From positions 1 through 64,000 of the IMG/VR virus record IMGVR_UViG_3300044961_000262: DNA of 64,000 nucleotides; one strand, given 5' to 3'. The stretch is from a virus. A model generated the notes under the pieces. That model was not told where the DNA came from. It did not search any database and saw only the letters and a list, made by a program, of their open reading frames with translations. Each line of letters opens with the position of its first letter. Positions within the stretch are counted from its first letter, which is position 1. A program made the position numbers and the translations under genes. Positions 8,887-17,962 of the stretch are shown here, in pieces.

Positions 8887-10797
8887 TTATAATAATTGTA
8901 TTTGTCCTATCTGTCTTATACTATTAACCCATTCCTTAGCTTTACTTATATAATAACTATAATCAATATCATAATCATTAAAATTATCAGGAAAATAAGC
9001 TTTATTGAAATAAGTAACTTTCCATTCTTTTAATAATTTATTTCCTTTCATTATAGGAGCTTCTACTTGAGCAAAACTATTATCTTCATAAAACTTAATT
9101 AAAGTTGAACCTTTTTTAGAAATAAAGTATCTTACAGTTTTAGATAATTTTTGTTTAATAACTTTACCGTTTTCTACTTTCCATATTTCATAGTGAGAAG
9201 CTCCTTTTTTGTCAGATTTTTTAGATTTAACTCCTGCACAAAAATCAAAAATATTTCTATGATTTTTAATTGTAGTTTCAACGGGTACATTATTTACCCA
9301 ATATTCGTAAAAAGCTAAAGGTATAATAGAATAAGATTTGTTTTTATGTAAAGGAATATCTTTAAATTCACACCTTCCTTTAGTTTTAACTTTACCGTTA
9401 CTATATATTGCAAGATAGTTGTTTACATCAAAAATAACCATTTTAGAATATTCAGCATATTCAAGTTGAAGATGTGTTATTGACATCCAGTTATTGCATA
9501 TTTGATAGTAAGTATTTAATTGAGATCTAGGAATTTTTAAAGTAAGACCATCAGTATTAATTTGAATAAGATTTGATTTAGGTATATTTAATAATTCTTC
9601 TGCTAACATTGTTAACATTAATTGACCATTAATGGTTGTAGCCATAGTATATTGAGGATCATATAACCAAGAATGTATTTGATTAGAATTACCATACACC
9701 GCATTAGCGGCTTCTTTAAATCCTTCAACAATAGCTTTATTACCTAATTCTTTTTTAGCTTTTTCCGCTAATCTTACATCTACAATTTCTTTTTTATAAA
9801 TATCACAAAACTCCTGACCTAAATGTTTAGGATATAAATTATTAACAATCGCAATTGACGGATATAGCGATGCAACGTCAGCATCGATAATTACATATTC
9901 ATCATCACTTTCAACAAGTTTATTATTAACTGAACCGTGAATACCTCCTTTTCCGTAAACAAATTCAAAGTTTTTATACCAAACAGAAATTTCTTCATCT
10001 TTTTTAGTTCTTGAAATTTCCATTAATTCAAATCTTTCTAAAAGAGATTTAAACTCTAAAGATTTAAATGTAATATATGGAAAAATAATATCTTTAACTT
10101 TAATTAATGGTCTAAATGTTCTTAAACTTCTAACATCTGAAACGTATTTACCTGTTTTTTCGCAATAAAGCTTTAAAAGAATTTCGGATCCTAATTTAGT
10201 ATTTGAATAATTCATACAATTAATTTTGTATAATTTTTTCAAATTCCGTCTTATTTCTAATAAAGAGTTGCTATACTTTAAAAGTTTTTTAGTAGCTATA
10301 ACATCATTTAAGTTATAACTAAGAACCGTTTCTTCCCAATTATTTCCTTCACCTTGACTCGGCATATCTTCGATATTTACCATATCGAGCATAAATTCAC
10401 ACCATTTTAAACCGGTTCTTCTATTTTTATTATCAAAATGATTTAATTTATATAAATCTAAATGTTTATGTCTAAGTTTCCATTCAGGAACATCTGGTTT
10501 TCTATCATTATTTGAAGTAATAATTTGAGCATAACTTTTTATCTCAGAAGGTGTACATTCAGGATACCTATACATAAACTCAATTATTTGAGCATCAAAG
10601 TGTAATGAATTATATCCGATTAATCCTGCAACTTCTGTATTTAAAAATTCAAATAATTCTTTTTTTTCATTTTTAGTTTTACTAAAAACAAATGTTCTAG
10701 TATCATCTGAATCTCTATCTACAAAAGTTGCAGTAAAAATATCAAGAGTTTCTAAATCCCATACCCAGAATTTTTTTTCAATCAACGGAGCTTTCAT
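8887..10797 (-). CDS. Family B DNA polymerase with 3'-5' exonuclease
   Basis: Replicative polymerase of the phage, 636 residues, compact for family B. The proofreading domain shows Exo I D14-L-E16, Exo II (GYNSLHFD, 61-68) and Exo III (YNLNDV, 161-166). The polymerase domain shows motif A DADVASLYPS (305-314), motif B KEAANAVYG (361-369) and motif C NTDG (414-417), where DTDS is more usual. crAss-like phages use family A or family B polymerases; this one is B. It overlaps the small membrane protein gene upstream by 4 bases. Confidence 0.93.
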   Translation of the reverse strand: MKAPLIEKKFWVWDLETLDIFTATFVDRDSDDTRTFVFSKTKNEKKELFEFLNTEVAGLIGYNSLHFDAQIIEFMYRYPECTPSEIKSYAQIITSNNDRKPDVPEWKLRHKHLDLYKLNHFDNKNRRTGLKWCEFMLDMVNIEDMPSQGEGNNWEETVLSYNLNDVIATKKLLKYSNSLLEIRRNLKKLYKINCMNYSNTKLGSEILLKLYCEKTGKYVSDVRSLRTFRPLIKVKDIIFPYITFKSLEFKSLLERFELMEISRTKKDEEISVWYKNFEFVYGKGGIHGSVNNKLVESDDEYVIIDADVASLYPSIAIVNNLYPKHLGQEFCDIYKKEIVDVRLAEKAKKELGNKAIVEGFKEAANAVYGNSNQIHSWLYDPQYTMATTINGQLMLTMLAEELLNIPKSNLIQINTDGLTLKIPRSQLNTYYQICNNWMSITHLQLEYAEYSKMVIFDVNNYLAIYSNGKVKTKGRCEFKDIPLHKNKSYSIIPLAFYEYWVNNVPVETTIKNHRNIFDFCAGVKSKKSDKKGASHYEIWKVENGKVIKQKLSKTVRYFISKKGSTLIKFYEDNSFAQVEAPIMKGNKLLKEWKVTYFNKAYFPDNFNDYDIDYSYYISKAKEWVNSIRQIGQIQLL

Positions 10798-11018
10798 TTT
10801 TTAATATTATTTCTATCTGTAATTTTGTCCATTAAATGTAATTGAATAGAATCTTTATATTGCAAATAATCTTGATTGTTTTTAATAATATCTCTATCTA
10901 CCCAAATAACACCAGCAAAATAAAAATTTAATGCTATACTACAACAAATTAATATTGTAGTTAACCAAGAAAACATAATCTTTACACTTTCCATTAATTT
11001 TTCTAAAAATTCTTTCAT
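10794..11018 (-). CDS. Small single-pass membrane protein (74 aa)
   Basis: Not recognised. A hydrophobic segment at about residues 15-37 (MFSWLTTILICCSIALNFYF) is preceded by an amphipathic charged N-terminus and followed by a polar tail. It is overlapped by 4 bases on both sides in the leftward operon. A holin-like or host-membrane role cannot be told from sequence. Confidence 0.6.
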   Translation of the reverse strand: MKEFLEKLMESVKIMFSWLTTILICCSIALNFYFAGVIWVDRDIIKNNQDYLQYKDSIQLHLMDKITDRNNIKK

Positions 11019-11347
11019 TTGTTTCTTATTATTCTAAGTCCACTCTGTAAATCTAACATCTTGACTTCATATTCAGCTTGTAATTTACTACAATTAAAAT
11101 ATTTCATTACTAATTTTACAGCTATATTAAACCATTCATCATGCTGTTTTTGAGTAATTGTAAATTCATTGATGAACATGAATTTTTGTTTAGTTAAATA
11201 TTCTTTAGCTGAATACATTTCAGCAGCTTCATCGATAGTCATATTATGACCCGCTAAAAATAATTGAATATCTAATAAATATCTTACTAAATCACTTTTA
11301 GATTTTTTATTGTTAAAATGAGTTTTCATCGTATCTTTTATCTTCAA
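11015..11347 (-). CDS. Hypothetical helical protein (110 aa)
   Basis: Not recognised. Predicted mostly alpha-helical, with a basic start (KDTMKTHFNNKKSKSD) that could contact nucleic acid. It overlaps neighbours on both sides. Confidence 0.55.
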   Translation of the reverse strand: MKIKDTMKTHFNNKKSKSDLVRYLLDIQLFLAGHNMTIDEAAEMYSAKEYLTKQKFMFINEFTITQKQHDEWFNIAVKLVMKYFNCSKLQAEYEVKMLDLQSGLRIIRNK

Positions 11348-11648
11348 TTGATGCTTCTAAAAGTAGTAAATAATTAATTAAATCTCCTATTTTTTCAGAA
11401 GTTAATTCTCTTTTAGGAATTTTTCCTTCATTTACTTCTTTAACTATATCCATTACAGATACTAAATGTTTAAGTGCAAATCCAAAAAGACATTTTTCTC
11501 GAGATTCTCCTGTTATTTCGGCAGCTTTATTAAAGTTATGTAATCTATCTTCATCTCCTTTAGCGTATTCTTTAGCTTTTTCTATAAGAATACGTTTACA
11601 TTCATTTAAACGATAATTAATTACTTCATCAAATTTTTCCGTCGTCAT
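11313..11648 (-). CDS. MazG-like / nucleotide-modification-associated helical protein
   Basis: Resembles a widespread phage family with the pattern KAKEYAxGDxDRLHNFNKAA, then FALKHLVSVMDIV and EKIGDLINYLLLLEA. That family is all-helical and related to MazG/dUTPase-like pyrophosphohydrolases. The EKIGD motif near the C-terminus resembles the metal-binding ExxxD of MazG. Function is inferred as nucleotide metabolism. It overlaps both flanking genes in the operon. Confidence 0.6.
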   Translation of the reverse strand: MTTEKFDEVINYRLNECKRILIEKAKEYAKGDEDRLHNFNKAAEITGESREKCLFGFALKHLVSVMDIVKEVNEGKIPKRELTSEKIGDLINYLLLLEASIEDKRYDENSF

Positions 11649-11988
11649 ATTCTTTAACTATTTCATTAATAGTTTTTTCAACGTCAAAAGGCGCGGAAGA
11701 AATATTTTTAATAATTAACATATCTTTTATCTTAGAAGTATTAACTGAATAATAATTTCTTTTTTTAAAAACATTAGGATAAGAAGCTTGAAAAGCTCCT
11801 TTAATTGAAGCTGGAGCTTTTTTATATAAATTCGTTAATATTTTATTACCTTTAATTGCATTTTTAATAAATAAATCTTCAGTTTGAGTTTGTTCAATTG
11901 TTTTTTCAGTATTAATTTTTTGTAATTTATTAACTATTGTATTTACAATTGCATTAATTTCCTGGCTGTTTAATTGTTTCATTTTCAT
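11629..11988 (-). CDS. Hypothetical protein (119 aa)
   Basis: Not recognised. It has a helical N-terminus (QEINAIVNTIVNKLQKI), a basic middle (KAPASIKGAFQASYPNVFKKRNYY) and an acidic end. It overlaps the RusA-like gene by 4 bases, so a DNA-processing partner is possible but unproven. Confidence 0.55.
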   Translation of the reverse strand: MKMKQLNSQEINAIVNTIVNKLQKINTEKTIEQTQTEDLFIKNAIKGNKILTNLYKKAPASIKGAFQASYPNVFKKRNYYSVNTSKIKDMLIIKNISSAPFDVEKTINEIVKEYDDGKI

Positions 11989-12611
11989 AATAATTTTAAT
12001 TGTTGTATTTCTTTTCTACGATCTTCATAAAAAGTAAATATTAAATTTCTATCTTCATAATTTTGTACAGGTGTAAATAAAGAAAGTCCTCCGCTAATAT
12101 ATCGAACTTCATCGTCAATAATTTTACCCTGTTCCACAAGAGTATCTTCAAATACTTTTACATAAGCAAAACTCATATTAGTATTATCCATAGTTTGATT
12201 ACCATAAGGAAAACACCAATTTAATTGAATTACCGTAGGATAATCTTTAAACACCGGAATATCATCTATATTTTCAGAAAAATATTGGTGTAAAAATTTT
12301 ACTACTTTAGCTCTTGTAAATTTTCCTCCTTTTTGAGAATAAAAAATTTGACCATTAATCGGAGAGTATTTAGGAGTACCTATACTTCTTTTATTTGCGA
12401 TAATTCTTTCATTATTTTCATCTAAACAGAAGCCTAAAGGATCCACATTGTATCCTTTTTTTTCTAACCATTTAGGTATCTTATCGATTCTTTGTTTTCC
12501 TTTTAAAGTAGAGTAGTATTTAGCTCTTCTACTTAAAGATAGAGGAACTTGAGTTGGATATTTAGGAAATTCTTTTACGTAAACATTTTTAAAATATTTA
12601 GGGTCTAGCAT
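11985..12611 (-). CDS. RusA-like Holliday-junction resolvase
   Basis: Likely cleaves branched recombination or replication intermediates before packaging. The C-terminal region carries the RusA pattern: D142-N143 (MDNTNMSFAYVKVFED), D156 and GKIIDDEVRYI with D166-D167. At 208 residues it is longer than RusA (about 120), with an extra N-terminal basic region. The stop abuts the next operon gene without a gap. Confidence 0.72.
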   Translation of the reverse strand: MLDPKYFKNVYVKEFPKYPTQVPLSLSRRAKYYSTLKGKQRIDKIPKWLEKKGYNVDPLGFCLDENNERIIANKRSIGTPKYSPINGQIFYSQKGGKFTRAKVVKFLHQYFSENIDDIPVFKDYPTVIQLNWCFPYGNQTMDNTNMSFAYVKVFEDTLVEQGKIIDDEVRYISGGLSLFTPVQNYEDRNLIFTFYEDRRKEIQQLKLL

Positions 12612-13574
12612 TTATTCTTCAATTAATAATTGGTTAATAAGTAATAAATCCGATTCTGTTATTTCTTCAGAAATAGATTCTTCAATTTTTGGTTTTTCAG
12701 ATTTAGTTGGTAATTCATCTAATAATATATATGTGTCAGCTAAATCTCTACTTCCTTCTTTAATATTAAAAAGTTTTAATAAATCATTACTTACTATTTT
12801 ACTAAATAGTTTATTAATTCTATCATAGTCATCAAGACTTTTAATTTCAATTTTTGAAATAAAATTTTCTTCTATAAAATCAAACTTTTTACTGTATTTA
12901 AAATCTATTGTATTTTTTTCACAGAAAGCTTGAATCTCAGATGTTAATAATATATCACTTTCATTTTCTTTTAAATAAACAGTAATTAAATCTTTCCATT
13001 TAATAACGCTTCTAGTTATAAAATTTAATGTAAATTGATATAATTTTTCTGGATTTACTGTTATTATAGCTAAAACTTCATATTCATTAAAGATAACGCC
13101 ATTACTCATACCATATCCTAAATTCTGAAATGTAAATCCAGAATCTAAACATTTTATAAAATACTCTAAAAAATGTAAGCTACTATATTTAGTATATTTG
13201 TGTATATCTAAATTTATAGCTTCAATATAATTAATTGAATTAACTAAACTTTTTATATACGATAATGATGATGAATGATTATCGTTATAGCGACTATTTT
13301 CAAAATTAATATTTAAATCTTCTAACTTTGATAAAAATAAGTTTTTTTGACTTTTAGACCATTTAGTTTTTGGTACAATTTTGGGTAAATAAGTAATTGA
13401 ACTAAAATCAATAAAACATATAGGAAGAACATCTTTATTTAAAAGATTATTATTGCTATCTAAAAATTTAATATTCGGTAAATTATCTCTATAATGTCTT
13501 TTCCAATTTCTTAAATCAGAAGTTAAATTTTCAATATTGAAATCTGATAACGGAGTAATACTATAAGTTCTCAT
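12612..13574 (-). CDS. Unknown partner of the E1/JAMM cassette (320 aa)
   Basis: No family recognised. Mixed alpha/beta with a conserved-looking core FTFQNLGYGMSNGVIFNEYEVLAIITVNPE (about 140-180, written here only as landmarks FTFQNLGYG and YEVLAIITV) and a very acidic C-terminal tail rich in Glu/Ser. The start overlaps the E1-like gene by 14 bases, so the two are probably translated together. By position it could correspond to the B component of PRTRC-type cassettes, but no sequence motif proves that. Confidence 0.6.
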   Translation of the reverse strand: MRTYSITPLSDFNIENLTSDLRNWKRHYRDNLPNIKFLDSNNNLLNKDVLPICFIDFSSITYLPKIVPKTKWSKSQKNLFLSKLEDLNINFENSRYNDNHSSSLSYIKSLVNSINYIEAINLDIHKYTKYSSLHFLEYFIKCLDSGFTFQNLGYGMSNGVIFNEYEVLAIITVNPEKLYQFTLNFITRSVIKWKDLITVYLKENESDILLTSEIQAFCEKNTIDFKYSKKFDFIEENFISKIEIKSLDDYDRINKLFSKIVSNDLLKLFNIKEGSRDLADTYILLDELPTKSEKPKIEESISEEITESDLLLINQLLIEE

Positions 13575-14229
13575 AAGTCATAAATTCAAATAATGGTATA
13601 TCGTAAGTTGTTTTAAAGGGAAGTTCTAATATGAAATCCGGATCTTTTTTCATAGTAATATAATTAGTAAAAGCTCCTGTCATTATGGCGGCAATTAACG
13701 CTCCGCTATGAGTTGTAGCTTTTGCAGAACAAGGTTGATCCTGAACTTCATTATCATTGAATAAAGTGGATTCGTATTTTTTTTCTAGTCCTTTCGTAAC
13801 AATATAAATTTGACCTGACTGTAGTAACATTCTGCCGTCAATAAAAATTTCTCTGTTTTCTAAAGCTGACCACTTTTCAAACATTAATTTTCTTGCTGCC
13901 ATATTATCGAATGCACTAAAACATATTGGAGTTACAAAAGAAGAACTTTGAAATTTACCTAAATTTATCATATTAGTTCCTTTACAGAACATATCGTTAT
14001 TAAATTTAGAAGCTTCAAATTTACTTTTACCTACTTGATTATAAGAATATAATTGACCTCCTATATTAGGTTCGTCTATTATATCGTATTCGTAAGTTAT
14101 CATTTTACATTCTAATCTTGATAGAAAAAGGGATAGGTATGATCCTATTCCCCCAATTCCACCAAGAGTTATTTCTGTTCCCGGACTATAGAACGGGGCT
14201 TCAGAAAATCTAACTGTTGTTTCTTTCAT
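13561..14229 (-). CDS. E1-like/ThiF-family adenylyltransferase
   Basis: E1/ThiF/MoeB enzymes adenylate the C-terminus of a ubiquitin-like protein with ATP. The Rossmann glycine loop GGIGGIGS is at 23-30. The acidic strand end and NIGGQ follow (D49, D52, N55, Q59; the family usually has SNLNRQ, so the Arg is replaced). GKSK (67-70) supplies the phosphate-contacting lysine, and FDNMAARK (107-114) corresponds to the D-N-x-x-x-R segment. C167 in QPCSAKATTHSG is a candidate thioester cysteine. At 222 residues it is a minimal E1 core. It abuts the JAMM gene (shared base 14229) and overlaps the 320-aa partner. Confidence 0.85.
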   Translation of the reverse strand: MKETTVRFSEAPFYSPGTEITLGGIGGIGSYLSLFLSRLECKMITYEYDIIDEPNIGGQLYSYNQVGKSKFEASKFNNDMFCKGTNMINLGKFQSSSFVTPICFSAFDNMAARKLMFEKWSALENREIFIDGRMLLQSGQIYIVTKGLEKKYESTLFNDNEVQDQPCSAKATTHSGALIAAIMTGAFTNYITMKKDPDFILELPFKTTYDIPLFEFMTYENL

Positions 14230-15332
14230 TACATTCTCATGCTATATTGTCTTTCAAAATCTGTTTCAATAAAATCTTCAAAAACACTTTCAAAGCATCC
14301 AGTTATTGTAGGTACTACGCTGAAATTTGAATATTGAGTGCTTTCTGTTAAAATTTTGTATCCTTCTTCACACATCGAAATTAAATCTGATTTTCTATCA
14401 TTAAATGTCAATCCTTTTTGTAAATATTCAGAATAAATCATGTTATATTTATAAGAAAAAGTGAAATCATTTGATAAATCTTCTTCACATTTTTCAATAA
14501 ATTTCCAGTTTTTACTATAATGCGATTCGATTTCAGCTAAATGCGCATATAATGTATCTACTTCTTTACAATTAATAAATTTCTTAAAATATTTACGTAA
14601 TAGAAACTTTATAAAATTAATAGCGTTAGTATCTTTACTTAAAGTTGATAAATTAATTTTAGTATTATTCACGTTTTTTTTACTCAATACTGGTTTATTT
14701 GTAGTCTGAATCCTATTAACTTGATTTACAAAGAATTCATCTATTTCTTCAGAATAAAGTACTTCAATGTCCATATTATAATAAAAGACAACTTCTTCTT
14801 CTGAAGATAGTATTTTTTTCATTTTACCGTTTTTACCTTTAAAAATAAATTCTTTCGGTTTTATTTTTCCCATAAAAGCTACTCTAGCTGTCATTTCCAT
14901 TTTATTATTTACAATTAATGATAAATAATAGTCATAGTTTGGAGCATTTTCTTGTAACTCTTCATTGTCGGTACCTGAAAAAAATACCGACATTAGATTA
15001 TGTGAATGCACATGTGAAATACTGTAATTTAGTAGTTCAGGTTTTTCAGTAATTGCATTTATATAATCTTCATTAAATTCATATGAAGTGTATCCTGAAG
15101 TACCTTTATCCATCGGTAAAATGTATTCGGCTTTTAATTCGAAACTTTCAGGTCTGTCAATGAATCCTTTACTTGAATGAAAAAGTACACCTGACCATTC
15201 TACATCTGGAATTTCCGAACATAAAAGTTTAATTTGTTCGTAAACTTTATTAGATATAAGAAGTTTAGGTTTATTTTCCAGAAGATAGAGCTTCGGCAAC
15301 GATTTTTGTAAATTTGACGTAGTTGAGTTCAT
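14229..15332 (-). CDS. JAB/JAMM (MPN) metalloprotease, N-terminal domain
   Basis: JAMM enzymes remove ubiquitin-like proteins or mature their C-termini. The zinc site is complete: E45, then H109-S110-H111, seven residues, S119-x-x-D122. The remaining 240 residues are unassigned. The gene sits between the E1-like gene and the candidate E2-like gene, as in PRTRC and related bacterial ubiquitin-like cassettes. The ATG used here overlaps the 3' end of the upstream gene by 62 bases; no later in-frame ATG precedes the catalytic region. Confidence 0.88.
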   Translation of the reverse strand: MNSTTSNLQKSLPKLYLLENKPKLLISNKVYEQIKLLCSEIPDVEWSGVLFHSSKGFIDRPESFELKAEYILPMDKGTSGYTSYEFNEDYINAITEKPELLNYSISHVHSHNLMSVFFSGTDNEELQENAPNYDYYLSLIVNNKMEMTARVAFMGKIKPKEFIFKGKNGKMKKILSSEEEVVFYYNMDIEVLYSEEIDEFFVNQVNRIQTTNKPVLSKKNVNNTKINLSTLSKDTNAINFIKFLLRKYFKKFINCKEVDTLYAHLAEIESHYSKNWKFIEKCEEDLSNDFTFSYKYNMIYSEYLQKGLTFNDRKSDLISMCEEGYKILTESTQYSNFSVVPTITGCFESVFEDFIETDFERQYSMRM

Positions 15333-16533
15333 TTAATTTTGTGTTTATTTGTTTAATAATATAATTTTTAATTTTAGGGTGAGCTATCAAAGTAGAATAA
15401 TCTATTAAAGATTTAGTTTCTTTTTCTTTATCGGAAATTCCTGAATAAATTTTTAAGTCTATATATTTTTCTTTAAACTTTTCTAATAAATTTATTGTGT
15501 TTACACATTTATATTCCTCATATTTTTCATTAGAAAAGATTTCAAAATTTCCTTGAGAAAGTTCTTTACCTATAACTGTTGAAATTTTATTAATTAGAGG
15601 GGTAATTAAATTAACATCTACTTCTAATTTATTTTTTACAAGATTATATGTAAGAAACAATTCATTTTTATATCTTATGAGAAATCTTTTTAAATTTTTT
15701 TTTAAAATTATATTAGATAAGTTTAATCCAGTATTATCACCTATAGATTGAATTCTAATATAAGGCCCTCCTTCTAAAGATTCCCATCTAACATAGGCAT
15801 CTAAAGTTGTAAAAAATGAAAGAATGAGTTCATCCGAATCAAGCTTTATATGTCTAAAATTGCTTATTGGGGTATTTTCACCTAAACAAAAATTATGATA
15901 TGAGGTACTATTTCTTGGACGCAAATGTGAATGCAAATAATTTGAATTATATTCCTTTAAACTAAGATGTCCTCTCAATCCTTTTATATTTGAAATACAA
16001 CCTTCTTCAAGATTTAAATTTACATAAAGTTCTTTTATTAAATGCTTTTTACCATGACTATTTTCAATAATAATTTCAGGATATAATATTGTAAAGTCAA
16101 ATTCATTAAAATCTACAAATTCTTCACCATAATATTCAACGGCTAATCTTTTAATATTATTAAATACTTTTTTTGATTCATTATTTATATGATCTAAATA
16201 GTTTTTTATATCTTTTTCAAGTGATTCTTCTGTATATCCTGAATTTGTATTTTCATTTGTTTTGTAGTCATAATTAATATTGTACAAAACGTTAATATCT
16301 AAAATATTTTTTACAGACAATGTTATATTACCTGAGTTTACATAATATATCGAATTAGATTCATAATTATCAAAAAAATGTATTTTGTCTAAATTATCTT
16401 CTGAATAATTATTTAAAACAAATTCTTTAAATTTTACACAAACAGAAATGTATTCATCATCTTCGTTTTTTTCTGACACTACTATAAATATTTCACTAAA
16501 ATAATTTTCATCAAAACTTCGAAGTAATCTCAT
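15271..16533 (-). CDS. Candidate E2-like (UBC-fold) protein of the ubiquitin-like cassette
   Basis: A 420-residue protein without an obvious family overall. Residues about 187-225 read like the active-site region of prokaryotic E2-like proteins: strand GHLSLKEYN, histidines H201/H203 (LHSHLRP) and a CLG motif with C216 (HNFCLGENTPIS). Prokaryotic E2 homologues carry similar H...CLG signatures, so C216 is the proposed thioester cysteine. The long N-terminal part is acidic and Asn/Tyr-rich. It sits directly upstream of the JAMM gene and downstream of the ubiquitin-like gene. The E2 call is inference and needs structure comparison. Confidence 0.5.
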   Translation of the reverse strand: MRLLRSFDENYFSEIFIVVSEKNEDDEYISVCVKFKEFVLNNYSEDNLDKIHFFDNYESNSIYYVNSGNITLSVKNILDINVLYNINYDYKTNENTNSGYTEESLEKDIKNYLDHINNESKKVFNNIKRLAVEYYGEEFVDFNEFDFTILYPEIIIENSHGKKHLIKELYVNLNLEEGCISNIKGLRGHLSLKEYNSNYLHSHLRPRNSTSYHNFCLGENTPISNFRHIKLDSDELILSFFTTLDAYVRWESLEGGPYIRIQSIGDNTGLNLSNIILKKNLKRFLIRYKNELFLTYNLVKNKLEVDVNLITPLINKISTVIGKELSQGNFEIFSNEKYEEYKCVNTINLLEKFKEKYIDLKIYSGISDKEKETKSLIDYSTLIAHPKIKNYIIKQINTKLNELNYVKFTKIVAEALSSGK

Positions 16534-16549
16534 ATTTTTTTTTTATAAA

Positions 16550-16579
16550 AAAAAAGAGAGAAATTAATCTCTCTTTTTT
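16550..16579 (-). terminator. Hairpin terminator after the ubiquitin-like gene
   Basis: An 11-bp stem (AAAAAAGAGAG/CTCTCTTTTTT) with loop AAATTAAT is followed on the minus strand by a U-rich run. It lies between the ubiquitin-like gene and the candidate E2-like gene, so the small protein could be made in excess of the enzymes. Confidence 0.75.
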
Positions 16580-16591
16580 ATTTTAATTTAA

Positions 16592-16981
16592 TTATTTTAA
16601 TTCATCAGCTAATCTTTTTAATTCAGCAATGCTGATATCATCGGTTTCTTGCGGATCACCGAATTCTCCAGATTCAACTTCATCGATAATTTCATCAAAA
16701 GCATTGTTGATTTTTTCACGTAAAGAAACCATTAAATCTACAATACTTAACGATCCCGATTTAACGCTAATAGGAGTTGCTATAATAGTTAAATCTCCTG
16801 TAAATAATTCCGCAGCAGCAGCTTCTAACGTTACTTTTCCTGGAATCATTGTGTATTTTAAAGTAGACTCTAAAAGTTCTTTATCTCTTAATGTTTCACG
16901 TAATTCTCCCCAAGTAGTAGCTGAAGAATTAAATGTTTCTTTTTTATTCTTTGATTGAATAAATACTGTTATTTTTCTCAT
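16592..16981 (-). CDS. Ubiquitin-like (beta-grasp) protein
   Basis: A 129-residue protein with the order expected for a beta-grasp fold: strand RKITVFIQSK, strand KETFNSS, helix TWGELRETLRD, then VTLEAAAAELF and strand GDLTIIATP ending in ISVKSGS (71-77). Prokaryotic Ubl proteins of E1/JAMM cassettes often end shortly after such a KSG segment. Here about 50 acidic, helical residues continue to a C-terminus without GG, so either JAMM processing near G76 or a non-conjugating role is possible. It overlaps the primase stop upstream by 38 bases. Confidence 0.62.
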   Translation of the reverse strand: MRKITVFIQSKNKKETFNSSATTWGELRETLRDKELLESTLKYTMIPGKVTLEAAAAELFTGDLTIIATPISVKSGSLSIVDLMVSLREKINNAFDEIIDEVESGEFGDPQETDDISIAELKRLADELK

Positions 16982-17951
16982 TGTTAATTAATTTTTTTGT
17001 TAGTTCTTCTCCATGAAGATAATAAAAGTCGGATATATCTTTGGCACCAAGATATCCCTTTTTTCTTGCCCATAATTTTTCAGTTAAAAAAAGAGGTTTA
17101 GTTCCGTAACTTTTTCTCATTTGCCAACCAAAGTGTATTCCTGCATTATCATAATCAGATAAAGTAAAAATGTTCTTGCTTATTTTTTCTAAATCTTTCA
17201 TTTGATTTTCAGTTAATATTACGCTTTCTGCTTGTGGAGCTACAGAAGGTATATTAAACTTATGTAAAGTTCCTACATCTTTGTAAGACTTCGTGATTAC
17301 TAAAAAGTCACATTTTTTAGGTAATAAATGTTTACCCTGTAAAGTTTCCTTAGATACGTTACCTAAAAATCTATACTCTTTTCTTTTAAAAAAATAAAAT
17401 TTCCATTTATTATTGTCAAAATAATATCCAATACAAGGATCTTCGTCACGATAATAATATATTAATCGTCCATTATCATCCCATATTTTGTCAATATAAA
17501 ACCATTTAGCGAGTTTTATAAACTCTGATGTAACACCATAAAATTTACAAAAATTTACACCAATGTTATTAAATTTTTTAACTTTAACTTTAAAACTCTT
17601 ATCGATTTTATTTAAGGATGGTTTTTTAATAATAATATTTTTAGTCGGTATATTTTTAAGATAAAATACTTCATAAATCTTTTGTAAAGCTTTATAATAA
17701 GATAAATTATCTACTTCCATAACTACAGAAACGCAAGTGTAAGTTTTGTTTATTGCAAAATCTTTAAAAAATAAGACTCCCGCATTCCAATAGAAACTAC
17801 ATCCAACTTTATTATCAACTCTTAAAGGATTAGTAAATTTTTCTGTTAAAGAACAGAACCCTAGATATTTCTCATAAACTTCTTCTTGACTGACTCTATC
17901 AAAGAGCCAGTCAAAAGAAATTTCAAGCGGTATTTCGGGGTATCCGTACAT
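16944..17951 (-). CDS. DnaG-type DNA primase (Toprim)
   Basis: Makes RNA primers for the replisome. The Toprim domain is clear: VITKSYKDV (218-226, Lys where the family usually has Glu or a related start), SDYDNAG (265-271, DxD) and KDISD (304-308). The N-terminal region (NPLRVDNKVGCSFY, 41-54) resembles the CHC2-type domain but lacks a full set of zinc cysteines. At 335 residues it has no helicase domain, matching the separate DnaB-like gene three genes upstream. Confidence 0.88.
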   Translation of the reverse strand: MYGYPEIPLEISFDWLFDRVSQEEVYEKYLGFCSLTEKFTNPLRVDNKVGCSFYWNAGVLFFKDFAINKTYTCVSVVMEVDNLSYYKALQKIYEVFYLKNIPTKNIIIKKPSLNKIDKSFKVKVKKFNNIGVNFCKFYGVTSEFIKLAKWFYIDKIWDDNGRLIYYYRDEDPCIGYYFDNNKWKFYFFKRKEYRFLGNVSKETLQGKHLLPKKCDFLVITKSYKDVGTLHKFNIPSVAPQAESVILTENQMKDLEKISKNIFTLSDYDNAGIHFGWQMRKSYGTKPLFLTEKLWARKKGYLGAKDISDFYYLHGEELTKKLINNEKNNSIYSIKE

Positions 17952-17962
17952 TCTTTTTTTTA

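Noticed and set aside
16629-16958. 109-codon rightward frame over the ubiquitin-like gene
   Set aside because: Ser/Asn-rich shadow of a better-supported leftward gene inside a continuous operon.
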